In this document: positions 22,901 through 33,542 of the stretch, piece after piece | How positions within the stretch are numbered: the stretch's first letter is position 1 | How the letters are laid out: the number at the start of each line of letters is the position of its first letter | Source of the DNA: Cymbidium sinense | Lineage: Eukaryota; Streptophyta; Magnoliopsida; Asparagales; Orchidaceae | Direction of reading: 5' to 3' | Assembly: GCA_021442155.1 (NCBI GenBank) | Contig: CM038214.1 | Location: 310,527,001-310,591,000 of the forward strand | Length of the DNA stretch: 64,000 bases | Made by a program: the position numbers and the translations under genes | The notes under the pieces: generated by a model | What the model saw: the letters and a program-made list of their open reading frames with translations, nothing else | Database searches by the model: none | What the model was told of the DNA's origin: nothing

Positions 22901-24740
22901 CTTAGACTTAGGAGTCTTCTAGACACTAAGACTTCCCTAGTCATAAGACACTTCTAATAATTAGGTAAACAAATAACCTAAGCCTAAAGACTTAGAAGGG
23001 TTAACCATAGAATTAGGTTATGCCTTAGGGATTAGGTTAATCCACCTACCCTACAACCCAAATCCAATCCATGTTCACCTTCTCAAACCAAACCTCAAGT
23101 TCAATTCAAACATCAAATTCAAATCCAAATCCAAATCCAAACCCAAATTCCAAAACCAAATGATTGAAGCCAATGATCAAATCCAAACTTGAAACACTTC
23201 TTAAGCCATATGACCTATCCCATGGGCTTGGCCAAATCTTAATCTAAATCAATCCAAAATCAATTGATTTTCTCATAATAAATTTATATCTTCAATCATC
23301 TTCCTAAATATAAATCAAATCTACATTGAAATAATCAAAAATAAATCAAATTAATTCAAAACCCTTCCTAAGCCATATGACCTATCCCATGGACTTAGCA
23401 AAATCTTAATCTAAATCAAGTCACACTCAATTTATTTTCTCACAAATCAATCATTTTTTAAATCATCTTCACAAATTTAAGTGAAATATACATTTAAATC
23501 ATCAAAACTAAATCAAACCAAATCAAAATCAAAATACATAACCCAACTCCATGGACCAAATTCCATCATTAACCTAAATTCAATTGATTAACCAAATTCC
23601 ATCATTCCAAAACCTAAATTCAATTGATTTTCTCATGAATCAATCATACCTTCAATCATATTCACAAATATAAATGAAATCAGCAATCATCAAGCCAAAC
23701 CAAAATAAACCCAAGTCAAACCCAACTTAACCCTTTTGACTTGAAATGTTCAAATGAACCAAAACCCATTTGAACCCAAACCAATGTCAATTGAATTTAT
23801 ATATCAATCCCAAATTCATATAAACTCAACTAAATCAAACTCAACCCAAAATCAAGTCAACTTAACTAATTGGTCTATTGACCCAAAGTTGCTAGTTTGA
23901 CCTATTTGAGCTAAGTTCTAATCCCAAATTGGATCGGACCAAGCCCATCATAACCTCCCATCATTATTGTTGATCACCTTACGTTGATCAATTATCACAA
24001 ATTGGGTCAAACTAAGTCAACTTGGTCATTTGAGCAAGTCAACCCCTTAAACTTATGAACCAAAACTAGCCAAATTGCAACCTAAGCTAAATCCCATGAA
24101 ACCAATGATTCATACCAAATCAAAATCAATATTTGAATATGACTTGATCTTCAGTTGAGTCAAACCAAACCCAATTGGGCTCTTGACCGAAGTTGACCCA
24201 AATTGACCTAAAACACTAAATTGGGTCAAATCAAAATATAAACTAAATTGATTGCAACCAATGGCTCAAGTTCATTCCAAATTGATTGTTGAACTTGAGC
24301 AAAGCCATGATTGGACCCAATTGAACCCAATTAACCTACTTAGCCCAAATTGACCTAAAAGTTCAAGTTGCCCTAAATCAAAACCAAATCCAAATTAATT
24401 GAAACCAAAGCTTACAATCATCTTCAATTGGTCAACTAAACCCAAACCAACACCCAACCCAAGCCAATTTGGCCAATTTGGTCAAATTAGTCAACTTAAG
24501 CCATTTGACCCAAATGAATTCAAATGAGCCAAAATCAAATCTAAGCCAAACTAAACCAAACCAATTGAACCAAAACATCCCAAATGATCATATGAACTTG
24601 ACCCAATTTGATCAATTGGTCAACTTGACCCAACCTAAATGAGCTAAATTGAGCCAAACCTAACCAAATCAACTCTAATTAACTTAAAATTTAGGCTAAC
24701 CCACATTCGGCTCATTTCAAATCTACCAAAATCAAATCCA
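22901..24740. repeat. C/A-rich low-complexity stretch (CCAAATTGACC-type words)
   Basis: About 1.8 kb of irregularly repeated words such as 'aaatccaaa', 'aacccaaattg', 'ttgacccaa' and 'tcaatttggtcaa', with almost no G-rich segments on the + strand. No frame is open for long and no domain is visible. It may be an untranslated spacer of the LTR element. Confidence 0.6.
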
Positions 24741-25640
24741 ATTCTAAATGATCATTCTACCCTTAGGTCAAGGGCATCACATGAGACAAGTCAGGAATGT
24801 AAGTGATCATTTTCATTCTTTGGCCACTTGGTACTCTCCCAATGGTCCACTAGGACACTACCCAACCTCTTAAGGGGTGGTTAGGTCACATGACCCATGG
24901 GAGGTGAAATCACCTCACCCTCCCCATTGAAGCATTTGAAACCCAGGACACCCATGATTCCTCAGCACTTCCACACCTTCAACCAACCAGCGAGCCAACT
25001 CACCTCCTCCACGCCACCCACTAAGATGGCGACCCCTAGAAGCGGACGATCCCACCATCCAATGAAGGGGTATACACCCATTACACAAAATCATTCCTAC
25101 CTACCTACCCTAAAGCCATTTTATAAGCTCCCAAGCTCATTCCTCGATCAGAAAATTCCATTCCCGTCCATCCCAAAATAGGACACTCCCATTTCCGACT
25201 TAACATCCCCATTTCTCCATCAAACTCAAATTAACTTTGCACCTTCCTAGGCCTCATCGAGCAAGCAGAATGAATCTCCCAAGCTTGCAGGAGGTGGGAC
25301 TTGATCAAAGTGAGCTCCAAATCATCGGTTTAGCCTTCCGAATGATCGTGAATCATCCAATTCATCAATAGGGCTCTCCCTAGATGAAGCTTCCTCAATC
25401 CTTTTGCCCTCTTGAGCTCTGAGGTATGCCATTAAAATCGAGCTTTTGGCAAAATAGGTTGGATCTTTTGAAGAAAACTTGCATCTCGTGTGATCTTGAC
25501 GTTGGATCCCCTCCGATCGATGTAAATGTGGGATCCTTTTAGAGTTGATCCAAGCTCGGGTAAGCTCGGATCAAGTGAGCAATGGCGGATAGACTCCATT
25601 CTCCCTCACTCGTGTGACATTAGATCACACACTTAAAGGA
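24741..25640. other. Unclassified GC-richer stretch with a TATA-like site (possible LTR or UTR)
   Basis: More GC-balanced than anything around it. On the + strand a TATA-like 'ttttataagc' lies near 25120, followed by ~500 bp without stable ORFs. A 94-residue ORF at 24897-25181 has no recognisable domain and looks incidental. The layout is like an LTR U3-R-U5 or a promoter and leader, but no primer-binding site, TG...CA ends or second copy were found. Confidence 0.3.
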
Positions 25641-26500
25641 GTTTAATGAAATTATGGTTAGTCCACATGTGTGGAAAAGAGAGTAATAAGTCATTTAATC
25701 TGTTTAACTATTAATCATGAGCCAATTGCATTGGGCCCCTTTTATTTCTGAGGATCATTGCAAGTTTATTTTCCATGCATATCATGTTGGCTCATAATTA
25801 TTTAATTACTTTAAAGTGACATAAATAAGGGTAATTAATTCATCTAATTAAGGGTTCAACTTAATTAACCCACAAAATTAACTTAATTATGTTTCTTAAA
25901 TTAAATCAAATCACTAATGTAGGAATGGGTTTAAAATAATAAGTGATGATTTCTCTTCCCCTCTTTAAATCAAATAAAATCCAAAACTTAAATAATAAAG
26001 AAGATTTAGTTTGCTTTAAATAATCTTATGTGATTTGCTTTAAATAATCTTATTTGATTTGATTGTCCTTAAGAACTAGTTTGGTTGAATAAATCACATG
26101 CTTATATTTGATTGTCCTCTTTCCAATCATGTTAAATTTTATATGTCATTTGAATTCATGCATCCATCTTTTCAAAATCAAGTAAAATAAAATGGATTTC
26201 CTTTATATAAGCTTGCATGTGTTGATTTAATTTAATATATGCGTGGCTATTATCACTATTAAATCCAAATGTAATTTTCTAAAGCTTATAAATGAATAAT
26301 AATATGTGTTATGATGCTAGTTATAAATACATAAGAAATGCATGTGCTTAGAGCTTAAGTGTATGAATGTTAAGTTCACTTTCCTCTATTCATGTGTTGA
26401 TTTATATAAGATTGAATGGTAATGTGCATATAGTCTGGACATCCAGAACACAGGGGCTTATTAGCCCCAAGGAGGTCATTTGATTACCTCACTTCCCTGG
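25641..26500. other. AT-rich non-coding DNA, no gene seen
   Basis: Unique-looking AT-rich DNA with short repeats such as 'gatttgctttaaataatctta' (26030s) and no ORF. It ends abruptly where the GRP 3' end begins at 26501, which marks a junction. Confidence 0.5.
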
Positions 26501-26569
26501 TTTGTTACTTGTTTGATGAAATCAGAAAGAAGAAATGTTAAATATGAATTTGTTTCCTATTAAAAAAAA
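26501..26569 (+). pseudogene. GRP retrocopy 4: last ~70 bp only
   Basis: Contains 'tttgttacttgtttgatgaa', 'agaagaaatgtta' and an A-run at 26562-26569, the end of the GRP 3' UTR, followed by degenerate CCCTAAA DNA. The rest was removed at the junction with the element to its left. Confidence 0.75.
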
Positions 26570-26870
26570 CCCAAAATCCACAGTAAACCATAAAATAAAA
26601 CCTGAACCCTAAACCTAAAACCTAAACCCTAAACCCTAATCCAAATCCTAAACAAACCATAAAACCACAACTCTAAACCCTAAACCACTAAAACCAAACC
26701 ACTAACTAAACCACAAACTTAAAAACTAAAACCAACCCAAACACTACTAACCTTAAACCCTAAATCCTAAACTATAAATCCCAAAATAATAAAATTAAAC
26801 CCCAAAACCTAGGCAAAACCTAAAATCTACAATCCTGACCCTAAAACCTAAACCACTGACCACTTAAATA
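26570..26870 (+). repeat. Telomere-like array, degenerate
   Basis: CCCTAAA, CCATAAA and CCACTAAA units that grade rightward into CTGGGCC-containing DNA. Confidence 0.85.
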
Positions 26871-27380
26871 ACAGGCCAAGCCCCAAATCCTGGGCCACAA
26901 ACCTAACCCACAGGCCACTGGGCCCTGGTCTAACCTACCAGATCCTGAGCCTAATGACAGGCCCACTGGGCCTTACTAACCTGACCTGGGCCAAACTGAG
27001 CCACTGGGCTAAGGCCTTAAACCCTCTGAAACACTGGACAGGCTTACTGGAGAATGAGGTCTAAACCACTGAGCCTAACCCTGGACTGGGCCCTGGGCCT
27101 AACCTAACTCCTAAACTGGCGCCTGCTGGGCTAGGCTCTGAGCCACAGGCCTAACTGACCACAGGCCCTGAGGTGGCCTGACTGACTCCTTACTGGGCCC
27201 CAGGCTCTGGGCCCTAAATAAATCCTGGGCCTAAACCCCTGACACTGGCCCTAACTGAGGCCTAAGCCCTGATCCCAGGCCTGACCTAAACCCACCTGCC
27301 CCAATACCTAAAACCTGATCCTGGAGTCTAAATCCTGGGCCACTGACCCAAACCCTTCCCACTCTGGCCCCAGATCATAC
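26871..27380 (+). repeat. CTGGGCC-rich degenerate block
   Basis: Words such as 'cactgggcc', 'cctgggcc', 'ctgaccac' and 'aggcc' are intermixed with 'cctaaac' at telomere-repeat spacing. No gene. It may be diverged or miscalled CCCTAAA. Confidence 0.7.
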
Positions 27381-28100
27381 CCAAATTCTAACCATAAACA
27401 CTACTAAACTAAATCTAAACCAACCAATAAAATAAATTAAAACTAAACTGGATAAAATAAAATAATAAAATAAAATAAAACTTATAATGGACTTAAACCT
27501 AAACCAATGACATAAAATAAATTAATGAAATAAAAATAAATAAACCTAAACCAACTAAAAAATAAAATAAAAATACTAAATAAAAACTAAATAAAATAAA
27601 ATAAAATAAAATAAATAAAAAACCTAAACCTAAAATAAACCTTAATAAAACCCTAAACCTAAAATAAAATAAAATAAAATAAAATAAAATAAACCTAAAA
27701 TAAAACTAAAATAAATAAACTAAAAAAAATAATCCCAAACTAAAATAAAAAATAAAATAAAATAAAATAAAAAATAAACCTAAACCTAAACTAAAAATAA
27801 AACCTAAAAACTAAACCTAAAATGAAAACTTAAAACCTAAACCTAAAACACAAAATAAAAATAAACCTAAAAATAAAAAAAAAACCTAATCAAAAAATAT
27901 AAAATAAAATAAAGAAACTAAACTAAAATAAACATATAAACTAAAACCTAAACTAAACATAAACTAAAATAAAAACATAAATTAAAATAAATGAACTAAA
28001 TTAAATAAAAAATAAAAAATAAACCTAAATAAAAAAATAAAAAATATAACATAAATAAAAAATAAAATTAAATGCTAAACCTGTCGGTTTACATTATTAA
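27381..28100 (+). repeat. AT-rich (AAATAAA/CCTAAA)n block with terminal motif
   Basis: The A-rich block ends in 'gtcggtttacattatt' plus an A-run at 28083-28107. Confidence 0.78.
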
Positions 28101-28460
28101 AAAAAAATCCTAAACCTGAAAAACCCTAAAACACTAAACACTAAAGCCTAAAATCATAAACCCTAAACCCCTAACCCCATCCCAAAACTTTAGGCCACTG
28201 GGCCCAATCACTGAAAATAACTGGAGTCTTTCTAAACTAAAAAAGGCTTGGGCCTCTCACTGACCCTGAACATACCACAAAAAATCTCAATCTGGGCCAG
28301 ATAAACTCCTAAACCCTAACTCCACCTAAACTTTTCAGATCCTGGGCTTCTCCTCTCTACTTCCCCATGATCCCTAAACCCTAGGCCCTGGGCTCTGGGC
28401 TCTACCCAAATCCCTAAGATACCTAAAGCCCTAAACCTAAACTCCCCCCCAACCCCTGAG
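28101..28460 (+). repeat. Mixed telomere-like and CTGGGCC-containing DNA
   Basis: 'ccctaaaa' units turn into 'cactgggccc' and 'ctgggctctggg' words. No gene seen. Confidence 0.65.
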
Positions 28461-29168
28461 CCAAAAAAAAAAAAATAAATAAGACCTATAATAATAATAA
28501 ACTATACTAAATAAACCAAAATAAATAATAAACTAAAATAAAACCTACCTAAAAATTAAAATCAGATAAAAATAAATAAAATAAATAAAGATAAATAAAA
28601 CTAAATAAAATAAAAAAAAGAAAATATAAACCTAAATAAAATAAAATAAAATAAAAATAAACTAATAAAATAAAATAAACATAATATAAAATAAAATAAA
28701 AACTAAATAAAATCCTAAACCTAAAATAAACCTAAAATAAAACCTAAAATAAAAGAAAACTTAAAATAAAATAAAAAAAAATAAAATATGACAAACTAAA
28801 AAAAAACCTAAAACCAAAATAAAACAAAATAAAATAAACTACCTAAACTAAAATAAATAAAAAATCTAAATAATTAAACCTAAATAAATAAAATAAAATA
28901 AAATAAAATAAACCTAAACCTAAACTAAAAAATAAAACCTAAAATAAAACCTAAAACCTAAAAAAAATAAAAATAGACCTAAAACCTAAATAATAAAATA
29001 AAATAAAAACTAAACTAAAAATAAACCTAAAAAAACATAAATAAAATAAAACCTAAAATAAATTAAAAAACTAAAAAAAAAAAAAAAATAAAAATAAATA
29101 TAAAATATAAAGATAAATAAAATAAAATAAAATAAATATACTAAAACATCTGGGTTTACTTAATTTTT
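28461..29168 (+). repeat. AT-rich block with terminal motif
   Basis: AAATAAA and CCTAAA words ending 'ctgggtttacttaattttt' at 29150-29168. Confidence 0.78.
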
Positions 29169-31075
29169 AAAATAAAACCAAAAAACCCAAAACCCTAAAC
29201 TAAATCTTAAACCCTAACCCCCCAGACACTGAGCCCAAATGATCTAATCCTAGCCACTTGACACTAAGACCCTGGCCAACATGAACCCACTGAGCACTAA
29301 CCCAATCTTACTAACCTGGCCTGAGCTAACCCTAACCCTGACCCTAACCCCCACCTGAAAGGCCCATCTAACCCTTGAGCCTGACTGGACCCTAGGCTCC
29401 ACTTCTAAATCAAAATCCACAGATCCTGGCTGACCTAGCCAGGCAAACTACTGATCACCTAAACCCTCCACTGACTCTGGGCACTAAACTGAGTCTTGAC
29501 TAGGCCTTAATGAAAAAATGCACTGGGCTACCTGGGCCTACACTGAACTATGGGCCAGACTAAACCAAAAACAACCCTAAACTGACCCTGGGCCTACTTA
29601 AACTCCTACCAAAACTAGATCAAATCCTGACACTGATCCTAAACTCTGGGCTCTAATCACTAATCTCTACCTTAATACTATGACCTGACTGGGCCACTGA
29701 GCCACTAACCTAAAAAGGCAGGCCCTATTAATCTAAAACCAATGGCCCTCACTACCCCAGATTTAAAAACTCACTGACTAAACTCCCCACTAAAACCCTG
29801 GGCCACTGACCCTAAACCACTAAACTGGGCAAAACCTAGCCAAACTAAACCACTAACCACTAAACTGGGCCTGGGCCTAACTATCTGGGCCTAAAACCTA
29901 CTCCAAATCAGATCTAAGGCTCAAGGCCCTGGGCTGAGCCCTGGGCCACTGACTTTGGGCCAGGCCAAGGCCCTGATCACTGACGCTGAGAACTAAACCA
30001 TGATCACTAAAGTAAATCTCTGACCCTAGATCCACCTGGGCCAAACTCCTTACTAACCTAAACTGAGCTGACTCAAACTAAACTTAAGTATCCTTAACCA
30101 GCCAAATTAGAAATGTACCACTATCTCCCCAGGCCCTACCTAAACTCTAGTCTTGGGCCACAGGCCCTGGGCCCTTAACTCCTGACTCACTGAGCCAGCA
30201 AACCTCTTAAACCTGACTACTTAAATTGACTCTAGTCTTGGGCCACAAATCCCAGGCCTCTCTGATTAAACCTAACTATCACTCCACAGGCCCTCCTGGG
30301 CCACAGGCTCCTGGAGTCTTTTAAACTAAATCACCCTAACTACTGAGGCTCACTGAGCTTTACTGGGCCATGAGCCCTAAACTCTCACCACCCTGACCTT
30401 ACTGCCTAAACTATCAGATCTTGACCACTGGGCTAAACCTGATCCAGATCTCTAACCTAAAAAGCCCTACTCCTACCCCAGGCCCACCTGATAAACTGAG
30501 TTAAATATAATCCTGGGCTCTAAAAAATCTTAAACTGAGTTTAAACTAAACTCCCACTAAAACTCCTAACCTCACCAAACTCACTCCTGGGCCTCCTAAA
30601 TACTCTAAACACTAATCATAACACTGAATAAACAAACCACTACCTAAACTCCCCTAAATCCTCCATAAAATACTCCACTCCTACCTCTACCCTGATCACT
30701 AACTGAGCCAAGGCCCTGACCCTGACACAATCCCTAATACATGATAAATCAACTTACCTTACTGAGCCCTAAACTTAAAGGCCTGCTCCACTGACTAAAC
30801 CACCAGGCTACTACCTTACACTTATCCAAAACTGAGCCACTCACTGACCTAAACTACTCAAAACTACTGAGCCACTAAAACCTAAAACACTAAACTAACT
30901 ACCTGAGCCAAACCCTAATGACCTAAGGCCCTAAATAAGAATCAGGCCCTGACCTAAACCACTCCTAAACCACTCTTAAATCCACACAAAACTGACTAAA
31001 ACCAAACTCCACTGCCTAAAACTAACTACCTAAAAACCACAAACTCACTCCTACTAACCTTCCTGAGCTAATTAA
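29169..31075 (+). repeat. Long CTGGGCC/CACTGA-rich block
   Basis: About 1.9 kb of 'cctaaact', 'cactgagcc', 'cctgggcc', 'ctgatcac' and 'ccctgacc' words, all around seven or eight bases. It is the longest such block, has no strong higher-order period by eye and no gene. Confidence 0.65.
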
Positions 31076-31838
31076 AACCATAAAACCTAATTAACCTAAC
31101 TAAATAACCTAAAATAAATTCTAAATACACTAAATCCTATACCCAAACTATAATATAAATAAACCTATAAAACCTAAAAAAAAAAAATAAATTATAAACC
31201 TAAAATATTATTAAAAAACTTACTAAATAAAATAATAAATAAAAAAAATAAAATAAACTTAAAACCTAATAAAATAAAATAAAATAAAATAAATAAAACC
31301 TAATCTAAACTAAAAAATTAAATAAAAGAATAAAACCTAAATAAAATAAAAAAATAATAAATAAAAAATAATAAAATAAATACTAAATAAAACCTAAACC
31401 AAAATTTAAAATGAAAAACCCTAAACACAAAAACCTAAACCTAAATAAAATAAAATAAATAAAATATAATAAACCTAATCCTAAAGTAAACCAAAAGTAA
31501 AATAAAATAAAACTTAAACTAAAATATATAAAATAAACCTAAACTATAAAATAAAATAAACTAAAATAACCTAAACCTAAACTAAAAATAAACCTAAAAT
31601 ATACCTATAACATAAAATAAACAAATTAAATAAAACTAAACCAAAATAAAATAAAACTAAACCTAAAAAAATAAAATAAACTAAATAAAAATAAACATAA
31701 ACCTAAAACCAAATACATAAATTAAAATAAATAAACTAAACTAAATAAAATAAAAAACCTAAATAAAATAAAAATATAATATAATATAATATAAATAAAA
31801 TAAACTAAATAAACCTAAACTAGTGGTTTGAATTAAAA
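31076..31838 (+). repeat. AT-rich block with terminal motif
   Basis: Ends 'actagtggtttgaatt' plus an A-run at 31820-31841. The run 'tataatataatataat' occurs near 31775. Confidence 0.78.
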
Positions 31839-31944
31839 AAACCCAAAAAAACCTAAAACTCCCTACCCAAAACCCTAAAAAACCCTAAAACCTACTAAAC
31901 CCCTTAACCTAACCCTAAACCATCTAAACCCTAAACCCAAACCC
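31839..31944 (+). repeat. Telomere-like array at the 5' border of LINE-2
   Basis: 'aaaccctaaaaaaccctaaaacc' units run up to 'aaacccaaacccc', where LINE-2 begins. Confidence 0.88.
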
Positions 31945-32067
31945 CATTCATTTGAGCATCTTCTCTCTCCTATTTCCTTGGTGCTCGGATTTCATTTCCC
32001 CTATGGGGCCTCTCTTTATTGCTTTTCCTATGGACATTTTGGTTGTTGTTCCTTTTAACGACTTTAC

Positions 32068-33535
32068 TTGGCTCTTGGCTTCTATCATGGGGCCATTGTT
32101 GATCATGGTGGCTTTTTTGCTTCCCCATGGAAATCTGGAAATGCAGATTACTTCCTCAAGGTCCTTGACTCCTTGGGAGTCTCTAGATCTAATCCATCAA
32201 TGGCTTCAAAATCATTCAAGGAGGTTCTTGCTAATAAGGTCAATTGCACTGGTGAGTCTATCGAGCTTATCTACACCTCTTTGTGTGTTCCGATAATGTA
32301 TTGATTCCATTATGGAAAGGCTTTGAAACCCTTTGAATTTATGGTTGATAAATTTTCTTTGCATCATCCTATTTTGAGAATATTCGATCATTTCTCCATT
32401 TAAATTCTAGAATTTTTGTTGGATTGATCGATTCTCGTAATGTATTGATTCAGCTTTCGAACGACTTAGATTATTGTCGAGTTTTTTCTCATCGCTCGTA
32501 TGTTGTTTTCAATTGTTAGATGTGATTGTTGAAATGGACCCCTCTCTTTAATATTAAGGAGGAATCTCCTATTGTGTTGATTTGGACCTCTCTTCCTAAT
32601 TTGCACATCCATTTCATCAATCATGAGTTTTGTTGTGGATGTTGTTGATTTTCCTCTTCAAGTTGATCAAGAGATTATGTATAATACCTACATCTATTCA
32701 TTCTAGTTGAGTTGGATATAACTAAAAATTTTTGAAGGAAATTTGGCTAGGATCAAATAAATATGGCTATTTGAAAAAGGTGGATTTTGAGAATTTTCCT
32801 ATTTTTTGTTCCCATTGCAAAATTCATGGTCATGAAATATTGGATTGCTTTGTAGTTCATCCTCACCTTAAGAAACCCAAAACCATTCAAAATAACTCGG
32901 TCCCCATTCTTAAGGTCCCCTCGGTTAAACCAAGCTATTCATATGGATAACTCCTTACTTGATGGGGTCATCATCTAGATCCTCCCACTACTCCTTTGGA
33001 TATTTTCTATTCTTTGATCAACCTTTGGATCACAATCATGTTAATAAGAATGCATTACCATTTAATGGGCCTATACATTTGAATTCCTCTAATAATGTTA
33101 CTAATATGGAAAATAATAGGTTTCCAAAACTTATGGATGATGATTCTATTTCAAATGATGCCATCCACTTCCTTGCCACCTTTAATTATAGAAAATGTCA
33201 TTCGATGAGGGTCCAAAGGTGAGCATACTAATGATATAAATCATAATCCTATTTTGGGCACTTGTGCTTTAAATGGCTCTAATCCTTCTCCACTTCTTCA
33301 TCTAATGTTGAGTGATTCCTAATCGATACCTCAACATAATAATGACTTGGAAGAAGGTGAAGTGGCATGCAATGATGTTTTAAATGTACAACCTTATTCC
33401 AAACATACCCTTGATCAATCTCTATCAAAAAATAGTTTTCAAATAGTTTCAAATAGTTTTCAGGAAGAAAAATAAAACTCTTGAAACTAAATTTCCTAAT
33501 TTTCCAAGAGTTACTAGATCTGGCTCCTATACCTA
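32068..33535 (+). pseudogene. LINE-2 ORF1 relic with intact CCHC zinc knuckle
   Basis: The frame from 32068 gives 'MASKSFKEVLANK' and 'ELIYTSLCVPIM', collinear with the ORF1 starts of the other two LINEs. After frameshifts come the DUF4283-like part (decayed, 32330-32730: 'LIQLSNDLDY...RVF', 'LLKWTPLF', 'EESPIV') and 'KEIWLGSNKYGYLKKVDFE' at 32735. A complete CCHC knuckle, CSHCKIHGHEILDC (C-x2-C-x4-H-x4-C), lies near 32806-32850. A Pro-rich and acidic tail ends 'PRVTRSGSYT' with a stop at 33533. The protein would bind the LINE RNA. Confidence 0.72.
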
Positions 33536-33542
33536 AAAATAA

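Larger units (their letters stand above)
16856..26500 (-). mobile_element. Decayed Ty3/gypsy LTR retrotransposon (Tat-like) and associated flanking DNA
   Basis: A pol relic in Ty3/gypsy order is read on the minus strand: protease end, RT, RNase H, a second archaeal-type RNase H, integrase. The extra RNase H and the tandem repeats beyond pol on the 3' side (16.9-19.1 kb) are features known from the plant Tat/Ogre lineage. I could not match a pair of LTRs by eye, so the outer borders are provisional; they are the points where satellite DNA (left) and a GRP 3' end (right) stop. Part of 22.9-26.5 kb may belong to other elements. Confidence 0.6.

Noticed and set aside
24897..25181. 94-codon Pro/Ser/Thr-rich ORF
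   Set aside because: No recognisable domain, overlaps a TATA-like site, and nothing downstream continues it. Treated as incidental in an unclassified segment.
27381..28100. Dense AATAAA words as poly(A) signals or an origin-like AT-rich element
   Set aside because: AATAAA is simply the repeat word of the block and has no transcript context. Only the AATAAA sites 20-35 nt before LINE A-tails were kept as signals.
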